Below are positions 36,568-49,909 of a stretch of 64,000 nucleotides of DNA, piece after piece; positions within the stretch are counted from its first letter, which is position 1; every line of letters begins with the position of its first letter. Position numbers and translations under genes: made by a program. Source of the stretch: Acanthosepion esculentum (lineage: Eukaryota > Mollusca > Cephalopoda > Sepiida > Sepiidae); the NCBI GenBank assembly GCA_964036315.1, contig OZ038488.1:66667342-66731341 (forward strand). The letters run 5' to 3'. The notes below the pieces were generated by a model. The model did no database searches. It worked only from the letters and a program-made list of their open reading frames with translations, and was not told where the DNA came from.

Positions 36568-39500
36568 TTCCTACCTCTGAGAAATGTTGTTTGGGATTAG
36601 ACAAGATCAAAGTAAACTGCGTTTTGATTTTGCTAAACCTAGCATTCTTGACATGTGTTAGTTTAATCTTTAAGTTTATCAAAAGAAAGTCCAAGCATTT
36701 TCTTAAAATTCCTACATTCTGATAATTGTTACATGCTTTTGTTACTAGAGTGAGGTTATGGTTATTAAAAAGAAAGTAAGAAATTACTTTTTCATAGTTT
36801 TATGTCACTCAAAATGTATAAAGGATCTGGAACATTAGTGTATGCTTTTTTAGTAATTACTTTAGTAGTTTAAAATGAAAGTAGTTAACCTTTGCATTTT
36901 TCGTTAATTTGGAGCTTACACAGACTTGATTGAATGAACATGGAATAATGTTGCTTTTCTGCAAAAAGTGTTTTCTTTTTCATTAGACTAATGCTTTGTC
37001 AATATTTTTCTCTTAAGGTAATTGGTGAATATGCATTAAAAAGGACACCTCTACGAAAACTGGGTCTTACCAGTGGCAAGGCAGTAATCAGGTAAGCTGA
37101 ATTTTGTACATATTAAGTTTTAATAAATTCACATTTTTAAAAATCTTTTTCTAGAAACATGCTGAAAGTAGTTATTTAAAGCTTTTGTGTAATGTGGATT
37201 TTACAAGGAAGAGTCCTTGGCTCTTATTTGAAACCGAGGATGCACATTGGATCATAACTTTATCAATTCTAAATTTTTGGTAAATATTTATAAAAATGTA
37301 AATATTTTGTTTGTATCAAGCCAATTTTCTTTTTTATTCAATGAGAATTAATTTGGAAATTAAGAATTTAAAATAAAGTTAGCTGCACTTCAGACTTTTA
37401 AGAATCTACTGAGACCAGCCATTTTTGACAGACTTTAACTGTTATATTTCAAGCATCTTTTAATATTCTTCTGACTCTTATCAATTTTCATAGCACATGA
37501 AACTGAAGAATTGAGCTTGAAATTCTGGGAAAAGTACATCATGCTTGAAAATAACTAAAGAAAAAATTGTTTAAACTTCCCTGTCTATGATACCATTACT
37601 CTTTACTGAATCCAAGGACAGTCTGGAATAATAATGCTGGTCGTAATTTTTCAACTTATAAAATAAGTGTATAGGTTCAAATAAATGTTCCACTGGGAAT
37701 TTTTATGAGTTCACTTGATGTGGAACAAAATAATTGTGCTGTGGAGAAAATTAGTTTAGAAATAATAAGCATGCCATACCCAATAAATACCATGCTGAGT
37801 TGTGGGGAGGGAATTGAATGAAATAATTTAATCATACTGGTACTATTTGGTACACAAGAGCTCTTGCAAAAAAAAAAAATGCCAAAATGTCTTTAACCTA
37901 TTCAACCTATATTAGACAGTGAAATGACCAATTAATAAAAAACAAATTGAATAATAAAAGAACAGTAGCCACAATAATTGCATTATTTTCACTACATCTA
38001 TAAGTTTGTTTTAAATATAACTTTTCTGGCTCAAGATTTGTTCTTTTCTTTTTCTTTTTAGGATACAGGTCACATAGGCAGGTCTTATACTTTGATTATA
38101 TAAATACCTTGTGCTAGATTAAGCTAAGCTTAAAATAATGGATGAATATGACCAGAATTTTCTTGGGGAAACTTTTTTTTTTAAGGTGGAGGTTTGATTT
38201 ACAATGTAACTTCTGTTTTGTTTTTATGAAAATAGTGGGTCATTTTTTTTTCTTTTTTTTTTTTCTGCTATAATGACCATAATTTTAAGAGTCATTTTTT
38301 TATTAGTAACTAGGAACTCAATTCATAGTATTTCCAAAAACCCAACACTCTATGTGTGTTGCTTGTCACTTGACTGCACACACACTGAGGTTCCTCTTTT
38401 CTACTGTGGTTGCTGTTGCTACCTTGCTACCATTTCTCTTTCTGATGGTTACCTGGATCAACTAGCTCCTGATGAAGGTCGGAGGGCACAACATCCAAAA
38501 TGTTGTTATAATAAAAACAAAGATGTGGACTATAGTTTGCATATAAATAATGTAGATAATGATAACTCCTCATTTCAGAAGGCTTACAGCCATATCATGT
38601 TGAAACATTGGTTTTTGTATGACCACCAAAGTTAAGCATTGTCGAACATGATCAGTATCTAGATGGGTGACTGATTGGAAATACCAGGTGGTGTAAGTTT
38701 GGATGCACACGTGTAATGGATAATGGCTCAGAATTGTTAATCAGAGAGCAGAGTTCCAATTCCAATCAGGTTCATTATATTCACTTACGTGCAAATACCC
38801 TTAGGAAAGGTATGAATTCACCTCTTCTCGCCCCTAGCTATGGGTTAATTACTAGGCCTTGTATCAGTAGATCATCTCCAGGAAATTCTTACACTCTAAA
38901 AATATTTTTTGGCTTTAACTAACCTGCAAAAGGTTGATAGGCCATAAAGAACAAAATCAATTAACCGTCACTCTGTAAATGGGCTTAACAGCATGTTTAC
39001 TCTTAACTTAGAAGATTTAGGAATTCATTTAATACTTTATCATTCTGATTACAAACATTGAGTTTTAGTCCTAAAATTCCTGAAGTCTTCTGTTTGGAAC
39101 TGGCTTAAGTAAACTGAAAGGAAGAATCTCATAAAATATTTAATTCTTTAAAATCAAATGGATATGTCTTCTTCTTCAGGTTTCTTCACCGTGAGGTTGA
39201 CGATATCACTTATGCTGGCATTGTTGAGCAGCTTGACATTGAAGCCAACAAGAAAAGAAAGCTGGAAGAAATAGCAGCTCGTCGTGAGCAGGAGGGGAGA
39301 ATTCAAAGCCCCACCAGCAACAGCAATCAAGCCACAACCTCTCTCTCGAACATTCCTGAATCTAGTCCCTTACCAAAAGCGACACAGAACAGAAAACCTG
39401 AAGAATCTATGGATGTAGAAATGTCTTCATGTGGAACGTCTTCAAATGAATCCATGGAAGTTGTACAGTCGAGCGGTGCCAGGCCCAAGACTGTCAGGCA

Positions 39501-41888
39501 AACTACAGATCATGAAGAAGGCATGGGAGGATTTTCTCACTTTAGAGAACAGTTTGTGGAATCTACCCAGAGTCCTGAAAGGCGACCAAGACGACAACGT
39601 GTAAGTGCGGAAAATCAATAGTTGCATTATTTAAAATATATAAATTATTAATGTATAACCTCATCATGAATCTTAATTATATTGGCAAAGTTTAACCTAT
39701 GCGCCTGCAAAAAAAACACTGTGTTTAAAGGATGTCTTTTCTCTTGACATTGCTATTACTCTATATTCCCTCAGCAATTTTTATTTTAATTTATTCTCTT
39801 TTCCTTCAGTATTAACAACAAAAGTATTGAACATATATTATTAGATACAGGAATAATTTTATATTCATAAGTTTATAAAAATATGCAAACCAACTGCAGT
39901 GCAATATTTAGGATTTACCATATAAAGAAATAACTATGAAAACAAATTTTTTAATTAAAATTTTTTTTTTTTTTTTTATTTGGCATCACCCCATACAAGG
40001 CAGTAAAGCCATTAAGACACAAGAGGTTACAGGGTGTGGAAGAATTAGGAATGGAAATATTAATAAGAGAAAAGAGCAATCAGGAGGACAGTAGATAGTG
40101 ATTGACATTGCATTTAAATTTTTGGTCATTAAAGTTGTCTGGAAAGCATGGAGGCAGAAGAGAATTCTACAAGCAAGAAGTGCAAGAAAAGAGACTGTCA
40201 GCATAGAATTTACAGTTACATCTAGTCAGCTCAATTGATGAGACCTCAACAGCAGTCTAGTACTGCGCTTAAATTCAAAAAGTCTACTGAGCATAGTGAA
40301 GAGCTCATCTAAGCAATTACCATGAAAGTATTTGTAGAAAAGAAACAGGCATTCTTACGACAGTGAGAAAGTGACTGAAGCCAAGCTGTCAGATCAGGAC
40401 CAATAATATTGTTGCTGATTCTTTGGATTTTATCAAGGAGCTCAAGGTAAATAGCAAGAGCTCTAGGCAATATATGGCAGCAATATTCTGAGCATGTTAT
40501 TATTTATAAATTTATAAAAATATCTGAACTATAGAGCAAAAATTTAAATAAATACATAATGATGCATAAATGTAATTATAAATTTTGAAAAAATGCATTT
40601 TCCAGACATTTTTTTTTATTTACTGTCACCATATAAATTAGCTAAAATAAGTTGTGAGCCTTTGGATTTATACTTTTTTTTTTATTTTGACAATTGACAA
40701 AAACAAATGTTAAACACATTATTAAATTCTTTATTTACAAGAATGGTGTTTAATACTTTTGTTTCAATTTTCAAGAACGAAGAGTATGCATGAATCTAGT
40801 TTCATATGTTTTGGTTTTATTAAAATTCCAAAAATAGCTTTTTAAAACAAAAATTGCTGAGGGAATGTAAAGTAATAGTGATATTAAGAAAATACACTGT
40901 CCTTTTGACACTCTTCTTTTTTCTTTTTTTTTTTTCCAAAGTATATATGTTAAACTTTGCTAAAAATCTTTTGTGAAATAATTATAAATTAAAATAATAT
41001 AAATGAAAACTGGGATTTTGGTTATTGACCAACACTTTTCTGGTTTCCTGGACCAAGCCAGTTTGGTATGGTTGAAAATTAATATTATGCACTTAAGCCT
41101 CAAGGAGTTGTCCCATTAGGACTTACCTCTCCTTCTGTTGGTGCACAGGTTCATTATCTGGTGCCTGAAGCATCCCCAAAGAAAAAGTGTAGTGGGGGTG
41201 TGAGCATTTTTTGTCTCTTAACCTATGTACACATAGGCTCTTGCTCTAAACTCGACTTGGTGTTACATTTTGTATGAGGTGGATGTACAAATAAATACCC
41301 ACAACACTTTTATGAAATTACTGGAAAGAAGACCATTTCAGTAACTCAGTTTTAAATTTTACAAGGGTAAATTTTTAAAAGTAATAATAAGTTTACTTGG
41401 CATCTTGCAAAAATGAATGTACAATGAAACTGGTTTTAATTTTATACACGAAAAATTTTGTATTTTCAAAATTTAACGCAATTAATATACAATTCTGTAT
41501 GTTCTATATCTCTGCATAAAAATGTTTCTACTTATGATTTAAAAAGTTTCATGGGCAATACTATGTATTTTAAAAGGAATTATAGTATACACTAAAACAT
41601 TTTCTTGTTTTAAAACAAAAGAAAATCAAAAACAACTAAAAATATTTATTGAATTTTATATACACATGCAGGTTTGAAACAAACAAAATGAAAAAGATCA
41701 AAATAATGGTCCACATAATCTTATAAATAAGAGAAAAAGGTTTATTTGTTGATTGTCAAAGAAAAATTAACATATTTAATTAACCAGTGTATTTGTGTGT
41801 TAATTGCTTCATTGAAAAAAAGTCTTTTTATTTTTTTTAAATATTCAGCAACAGTGAAAAAAAAAAAACTCTCTCTCACACATATATA

Positions 41889-41919
<31 letters not shown>

Positions 41920-43383
41920 GAATCCCTTGATTAATGTGTTTTCAATTAGTGTGCTAAAATTTTTATATACCAAAATTCGATTTGTGCAGTAAAACATTCT
42001 TCAGTTTAACCATAGTAATTGAAAACTGAGTTTTTCATGGTTACCAGTTAATTAAAAATTTTCTAAAATTTTAAATTAAAAAATGGGTAACTATTTTGTT
42101 TGTCAAGTATTACTCTATCTAATTAATTACAGTAGTGTTAAAAAAAATGAACAGTTATAAATAGATAAATTTTATAATATAAGCTGATAATAAAAATACA
42201 TATTTGAATATTTGTTTCTATTAAAATTTTTTTGAATATTTTGATTTTTTTTTCATGTTTATTTTGAAGGCCTTAAAAGGAAATTTCCGATTTCTTTTGT
42301 TAAAAAAAAGTGGATGATTTAATTAGATACAGAAATGTAGATTTATTAAAAAATATCAAAATATAAAAGATGTATGCATTTACTATGACAAGATTATAAA
42401 TAAAATTTTCAGGTTAAAATATTAATTATGATGTTTGGAAAATTTAAAGTGACAATTTCTCATTACTGCCAATAAAATCAGGTTGATAAACGTTAATTCA
42501 TAGGATATTTATTGTATCATATATGTACCGATATTTTAATTAAAAAGTACATAAATTAGAAATTAATTGTGAATGAGACTAAAATTTGAGGTGCAACTTA
42601 CATCATTTCCTACACGTTATTATATTCGATTAATGTGTATGTTTTAATGTATACATTAGCCGCACTAATCAAAGGATTCCTGTATATATATATCTTTTTG
42701 AGGATTTGGTATCATTACTATTCAGGGGACATCATTCTTACATTTGTCATCAAAGTAATCTCTCTTTAACCTAAAAACCGATGTTGATTGTATGATGCAG
42801 TGTATAACATTTTTAACAGTAGTTAATTGAATTTCAATATTTCATCGGTTAAATAGTATCAATATTAATACTGAAAATAATTAAATTGAATCAAAACAAA
42901 GCTAAATCACATATAGATTAAATCGTTCAACATATCGTTTATAAGATTTCACTGTTATTGATGACGTAAATTGTTTTAATAATAATGCTACAATGCTACA
43001 TTTGGTTTGCTGCATTTACTTATGAATTTAATACAATATGCAAATTTAATTTCAGCCGCTGCAATCTCCTTCCCAGATGCAATTCAATCAGTATTTACAA
43101 TCAAGTGCAATAGAAATGAACTTTGGTGAACCTGTTGAAGAATTTAAAGTTGGGTGACATTTTTTATCTTCTTATTCTGTTTGGTTAAATTTGCATCTCT
43201 CATGTTGCAGTAATAAACACAAACTACTTGGTGGTGTCTGTTTCTTACAGTGATATACTTCTGTATGTATATAAAATCTAAAGAAACTCACCAACGTCGT
43301 CAGATTCACACACATACACTAAAACAATTGAGATTGAAAACGTCACAGCTATGTTGGTACTGTAAACACATCTGCTTATATAT

Positions 43384-43432
<49 letters not shown>

Positions 43433-46400
43433 ATGCACTTCTATTATTCTTTCTTGTATGTATAAACATTAGCTTTTGTTTACCTGGGTTCAGAGTGCAA
43501 TATCTTCCTAATCTCTGACTTTTATAAACTGGAATTGGTTTTATTTTTTGATTAATAGTGGAACTATTTTTACTTGTAAAAAGCTCTTTATATAAAGTGA
43601 GTTGTTTGTGGATCAAAACTATTTGTAATATCTCAGTTGATTAGTTAATTGTGGACTATTAAGAATTGATTTCTAAAGTTGACACCCTTAAGGTTCTCTT
43701 CGACTGTCCTCTTTTTAGGATTTCTCTTCAGCAACAATTACCAGCCTTGAATACATCCTTCTTTCTTTTCTGCTACACATTTGTTTTTCATTTAATGGAA
43801 GACAGATTTAATTCCTTTTTTTTTTTTAATAATAAAGTTGCAAGATCAAGACCAATCACTTGAGGTGTTCCAGAGAACATACACTTTTTGATCCTGTGAA
43901 TGATTTATTACAGATACTTTCTTTTTTCTTAAAAAAACCCTGCAAAAGCCTGTTTTTAGATAATTATCTTAAATTTAAAAATTCTTCAATTTATTATCTG
44001 AGGGAAACAACCATATCAAAAGAATGAATGGAGGTTCTCAAAAAGTGATAAGGCTCACTCCTTTTACTTGCATCCACCCAAGGGAAGTTTACTGCTAGCA
44101 CTTGGCAAAAAAAAAAATCAGCAATTTTTAATGCAGTCTACTTGACTCTATACTTATTGAAAAGAGTGAAATGGATTTGCATGTTCTTTAACTCAACTCA
44201 CTAGTGACATTTAGAAGTGGCTAGACATGAAACTGGTTTACATGTTTGCTGACCTACAATGCCAGCCCCTCTGGAGAGCCAAAAACAGCATGCAACATGA
44301 GAATACTTTGGCAGATGAAGTAAGTTGCCACTTCCTTCTGTACCCATACCCCAATATCAATTGCCGATATGCCAATTTATTCAGAATCATTTAATTCTCA
44401 TACTTCATGTAGAGTAGCAATGACCTCTTTTTTTGGAAAAACTCACTTTCCGAGGAGTCATCATGTACATCTGGTTCCTGTCCAATGTCATCTCCATCTG
44501 AAGAGCCATTGAACACACCAAATCCAAACACCTTTGCACTTTCAGAAGATGTGTTTGATGTGCTGTTGATAGAACCCATACCGGGGCATACTGTTGATCA
44601 AAATTGTGTGTAGGCTGCTGCTGATACCAGTGACATGCCGCCTTGGTATTGGTTGTGTGCGTTTTCACCCACACACAATCTCTCACTTTGTACAGCATAT
44701 GCTCTTTTTGATATTTTGATAGAAGCTTTACATCAATTCCTTCTACCCAAACTTGTGGTGGATCATGTTAGCAAGAGCAATCTTTTATTGTGACATATCA
44801 GCAGACTGCCTCCATTATTGTGCATTACTTCTTGGCAGCAATTCAATTTGATGGCTTCTGTCAATTATAGCATTGCCTACCAGGACATCTGCACATCAAA
44901 AAATCTTTGACCAGCTGGCTACTAAACACAGTATTATTATCTGTGAGAAGTTCTACTGGTGGGCCTAGGTCATTAAAAAGGGCCTCTAAATGGTAGTTGA
45001 CACTGGTTGAATTCTGTTGATGCAAAAGTCATCAGATTGATCAGGACCACATTTGTTCAGTGTTAAGTAGTGTCTTCCATTATAGTGGGCAGTGTTCATT
45101 CACAATCAATTCCACGCATCAATTCCATTCAGCATGTCTTTTGGCCAATGCATTGAGGCTGGGTCGATTGACTGGCACTCTTTGTGTTCACTCACTACTG
45201 CCTTGACATTTGCCTTCAAAATCACAGGATGAATTCATTTTACAAAGTATATAACATATGCTTGATGTCAGGTTGCCTACTTTGGCAGCATACAGTGTTT
45301 ATTTGATTGGGACTGGGTGCATCTACAATACTTGCTGCAGAAGTAGGATCAACTTCTTTCCTTACTGCATCTAAACATTTTTGTGGGTTAGTCTCTCTAC
45401 TCATTTCTGATCTATGCCATCTCCACAGACAATTCCTACTTGTGTACTAACTTCTAAAGAGTACCAAGTTACCTTCTGATGAGCATTTCACTAACAGTAT
45501 TTTTGTTTACTTTGGCTTTTCCCTGTGAGTGTGTTGGATACCCACCAATGAACACATACAGGGTCCATAAACAGATGATTCTTAGTAGTGACCCGCTGGA
45601 GAGTTGACTCCCTTTGGTATGGGATCAAGCTTTGCCAAGTAGATGTTCTCCTTGTCCTTCCCTGGATGTAACCAACATGTGTCCTTGACAATGGCTCCTT
45701 AGAGTTCCAGTGAGGCTCTAGTGGCAAAGGAGCCCTCATTGACCCATGATTCCAATGTGTGTCCATCTACACACCACTTGCTGTGTAATTTATGCTAGCA
45801 ATAAGTTCTGCAAGCATGGTTTAAGGTGAGGATCATTCATTTTGTCATCCCAGCCTGCTGTCACTCTTCATTTGATAAAAGTTGTTGCAACTCTGAGCTA
45901 GCTGCAAACAGTGAAGTGTCTGACCAGTTTTCTACACAGTGAAAAAGTTGTGTGGTGCACTATCAGTTCCTGCAATTCTGCTTCCACTCTTTGAACAGGG
46001 TGTGTTGTGCTCTTCTCTAGATATGTAAGCCAAGCATTTGAGTACCATTTTTGTAACAGCTATGGTTCATTACATATCGACCTGTAGTTTGCTAGATGTT
46101 GTATTATGTGTGCCACAGATGCTATACTTTAAGAGACATATACGTCATCTACGTATGCTGATGTTGCCTATTGAATGCATTCATTATTGCTGGTACCATG
46201 TTCAGCTCGAATCTCATTGAAGTTAAACAATATCTTTGCATCTTAAAGAGCACAGTCTGGAATGGCCATAGTGACATGTATTTACAAGTAAGCCTTCCAT
46301 AGGACAAGAATGGAAACATTGGACATTTTTTGTTGTCACTTCCTCAAATCCTGCCCTCATGCATTGGCATTAGCTGTGTGTCAACATGTTTTTCAGCTCC

Positions 46401-47616
46401 TGATAGTCCAGTACAGGGCATGTTCTCTTATTTGCTTGTATCGCTGCCATCACTGGGATTAGGTCCCTGGGAAGACTGGGCAAGGTAGCAACTGTTTGTT
46501 GCCTAGTCATGTCTGCAACACCTGTTCATATTCTTCTCTCTTGTTTGGACACACGATACTCGGGCACTGTATTTTGGTGGCTGACCATTTGCCCTTTCCC
46601 ATGTTGTAGTCCTGATCTTTGTGTCTTTATCAAGTTTAGTACTGACATCTGGTGTGTCGATTTTAATGGCTGCACATATCAGCCATTTCTATTATGACAA
46701 TGCAGCCTTGAATGAGCTGGTTATGTGGAATCAATCCAAATCCATGATGATCCCCACGATTTACTGTCCACAACTAGAACCGTGACTTTAACTGCGTTCA
46801 TGTTATTTATGTTCAGCTCTACAGTACCACGTTCATTGGCTGTCAGCATATTTACATCCTTTTTGCTCCAGGCAAAACATACTGATTTATTCACTAGAAA
46901 GCAGAAACAACCCAAATCCACCAATGCTGTACACTACTTCACTTTTATCACTCGAAGTGCTTTTTGAGGGGAGAAAACTGGTGCTGGTGCCTTGTCCCCT
47001 AGCCTGTTTCCTTGACACTCTGCAGCAAAATGACCAATTCCTTGGCATTGAAAAAAAACCTGTGCTGTTCTAGTGTGACTTTCATGCATGGTTGGTACGA
47101 ATCCCTGCAGGTCAATATTGGCAGTCCCTGGCATAATGATTAGGTATGGAGCACCTATGCTAGCTAATGTTGGCAGGATTCTTAGTGGCAGGCATAGAAA
47201 TGTTGGTTTTAACTGCTTGTGTGGCTGCCGCAACTGGTTCTTCAATTGTCATGTCATCCTTTATAACCATTCATGTTTTTTTATTTTCATTGAATATTTT
47301 TAGGCTACTAGAATTTGTTTAAATTCTTTTATTTATAGATATGGGTATTTGTTTAAATACATTAGTGGGGTGGTTAGAATTTTTGTTAATGTTTATTGGG
47401 TTGTTTAGTTTTCTGTATGGTTTGTAGGTTCTGCTGTTTAGGTTGAATGTTATATCTAAGAAATTTACTATTTTTTGATTTGATTTTATATCTATTGTAA
47501 ATCCTAGGGTTTTAAAGGTTTTTATTTCTTGTTGTTGCAGTTTCTTAGGATTAAGACTGTCATTCCAGTATAGTCCTATATCTTTTTTTGTTAATGATAT
47601 TTGTTAATTTTTTGAT

Positions 47617-47683
<67 letters not shown>

Positions 47684-49848
47684 ATCATCAAAAAATTAAC
47701 AAATATTGTTAACAAAAAAAGATATATGCCTATGAGCTTGCATAAAGTGCCATCATAGCTCCCCATGTTACATCAAAGTTATTATTTTGGCCCTTTTTCG
47801 TCCATATTTTTTTTTATTGTGGTATAATATTGATTTTTGGCATAAATTATATTTATGTTCTCATTGGGGATATTGATGTATTGTTTACCTGAGTTTAATG
47901 TATGTTTATTAATAGATGGGTAAAAATCTTTTTTGTCTAATTGTATAAATGGTGCAGTTTTTTTTTACTAATGTTATTGAACCTGTATGTATGTATGTAT
48001 ATATATATATATACACAAAGAGAGAGAGATGGCAACAAAAGAAAGACAAGAAGAGACAACCTTGCAGGTTGAATAAACAATGAAAGAAAGGCTGAAAGTC
48101 AGGTAATGATGGAATGGCATAAATACATAGAATCATCAAAGTTCAGGCACAGTAGAAAAGATTTTTGCATTCTTTCTTCCTTGGTATAACAGATAAAAAT
48201 AAGGATGGGCAAGAAACAGTGGAAGGGATAATGGAGAGAATGAGAATGTATTAGCAAAAAGTGAGAAAACAGAGGCATGAAATAATGGATAATTTTAGTT
48301 GTCAATACCCTTAGAATTTCCATGGTTTCAGTTCGTATACAATTTGAATTTACATTCATTGCATATATAGATTGAAATGTATGTCATTTTTATTCTTGTA
48401 TTTTGTATTGATTAAAAATTTGTAATTTTCAATTGTATACATTTAAACATTTAACTTACTCACTCGGCATTTAGTCAAAATTCTTGTCTTCCAGACCCTA
48501 GTTATTTTTAATAGTATTTGTTTATTTTATCGGTTTATTAATCTTCATTCTTGTTGTATTTAGTAAGATTATAGTTTGATTGTTACTGAGAAAACATTTT
48601 CATAAATTAAAAAAAAATTGTACATTCTTAAATGCTTATAGAATTGTCACTCAGTCCTGAAAGTGTTTTTTTAAATCAATTCATCCCAAGCAAGGCAATA
48701 ATGCCACTAAGACGCAAATGGCTACTGGGAGTGAAAGAGAATAAAAAGACAGAAGAACAAACTGGAAATCCAATCCTAAACAGGAAACAAGGGATAAACC
48801 TGTTAAAAGCTACTATGCATTATAATTGTGATAAAATAAAAAGTAAACCCAGAGATTATATTTTTCATTAATTTGTATCGGTCAGTCAGTTAGGTGCCAT
48901 ACATGATACATGCTTGGGCGATCATGTCTCTTTCGATTCAGGACTGATTAAGCAGAAGATTTTCTTGCATTAGGTTACCATTTCTTTCTACGACAGACTG
49001 GTTGCCAACCAAGGTTATAGAACCCACTCTATCCTATTATTCAACCCATAATTGGGGGAGTAGATGGATCCATACCTTTTCCAAAGGTATTAACGTGTAA
49101 GTGATTGTAATGAACCTGACTAGAATTTGAATTCAGCGCTCTGATTTCTCAGTGGAAAGCTGTAAATACATAAAAAATAAATTCTGTTTTCGTCTTTAGA
49201 TAACATTAGAAGTGTTGTTTTAACTTCATGCAAAAGGATTACAAATGAATATATGTGCAGTTTGAAAAAGCAATTGTTAAAAATTGACTGATTTTTATTT
49301 ATTGAAGAATTTTGGTTGAAATTTACAAAATCTTTCTCTTAAAACGATTTTTTTCAGGAAAATAAATTTCTCAAGCTTGCTTATTGTTATTACTCTTTCC
49401 AGTATTGATTGGGGGTGGGGTTCCTTCCTAACCTTTTGTTTGAAGTGGTGTAGAATGGCTTTTACACAAATAAATTAAGTTTCATTAAATGATTTCTATT
49501 TGCTTTAGATGCTTTACATTTTTTAACATTTTAAATCTTTTATTTATTTCAGTTTCCCGAGGAAACAAAAGGACAGCATCTTTATCATAATGAATTCAGG
49601 TTAGTCATTTGTCAATTCCTTGTAATTACCTCTGGCTTTTTAGTTTTTAAATCAATGGCTCAAGCATTTATCGGTATTCTCCTCTACATCAACAACATCT
49701 ATCGGTTTTAAGGCAATATTGAAAGTTACTTTGAAAATCTGATTCTTTTAGTGCAAAGGTTTGAGTCTTTGAAATAATCAGCAGGAGTTATTCACAGTTC
49801 ATCTTCTCAAATAAAAGAAAATACTGTAACATTCCAGAATTGGTTTGG

Positions 49849-49909
<61 letters not shown>

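Larger units (their letters stand above)
37092..39179 (+). other. TUG intron 5
   Basis: 37092-38270 shows nothing recognised. 38451-38560 is a dispersed-repeat-like stretch (CCTGATGAAGGTCGGAGGGC ... CAAAATGTTGTTATAATAAA). The 5S-like and tRNA-like repeats follow directly. Confidence 0.6.
39601..43055 (+). other. TUG intron 6
   Basis: It contains the nested long-TIR element (39675-40965) and a CA/TA array at 41872-41916. 40966-41870 and 41920-43055 are AT-rich with nothing recognised. Confidence 0.7.
43149..49552 (+). other. TUG intron 7
   Basis: 43149-44389 holds a TA/CA array (43376-43432) and nothing else recognised. Retroelement relics fill 44390-47960. 47961-48640 has a TA array and AT-rich sequence; then a LINE tail and a minus-strand SINE. 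Confidence 0.65.

Noticed and set aside
38582..38700. Functional 5S rRNA gene
   Set aside because: Too many substitutions in paired regions, no T-run terminator directly after it, and fusion to a SINE.
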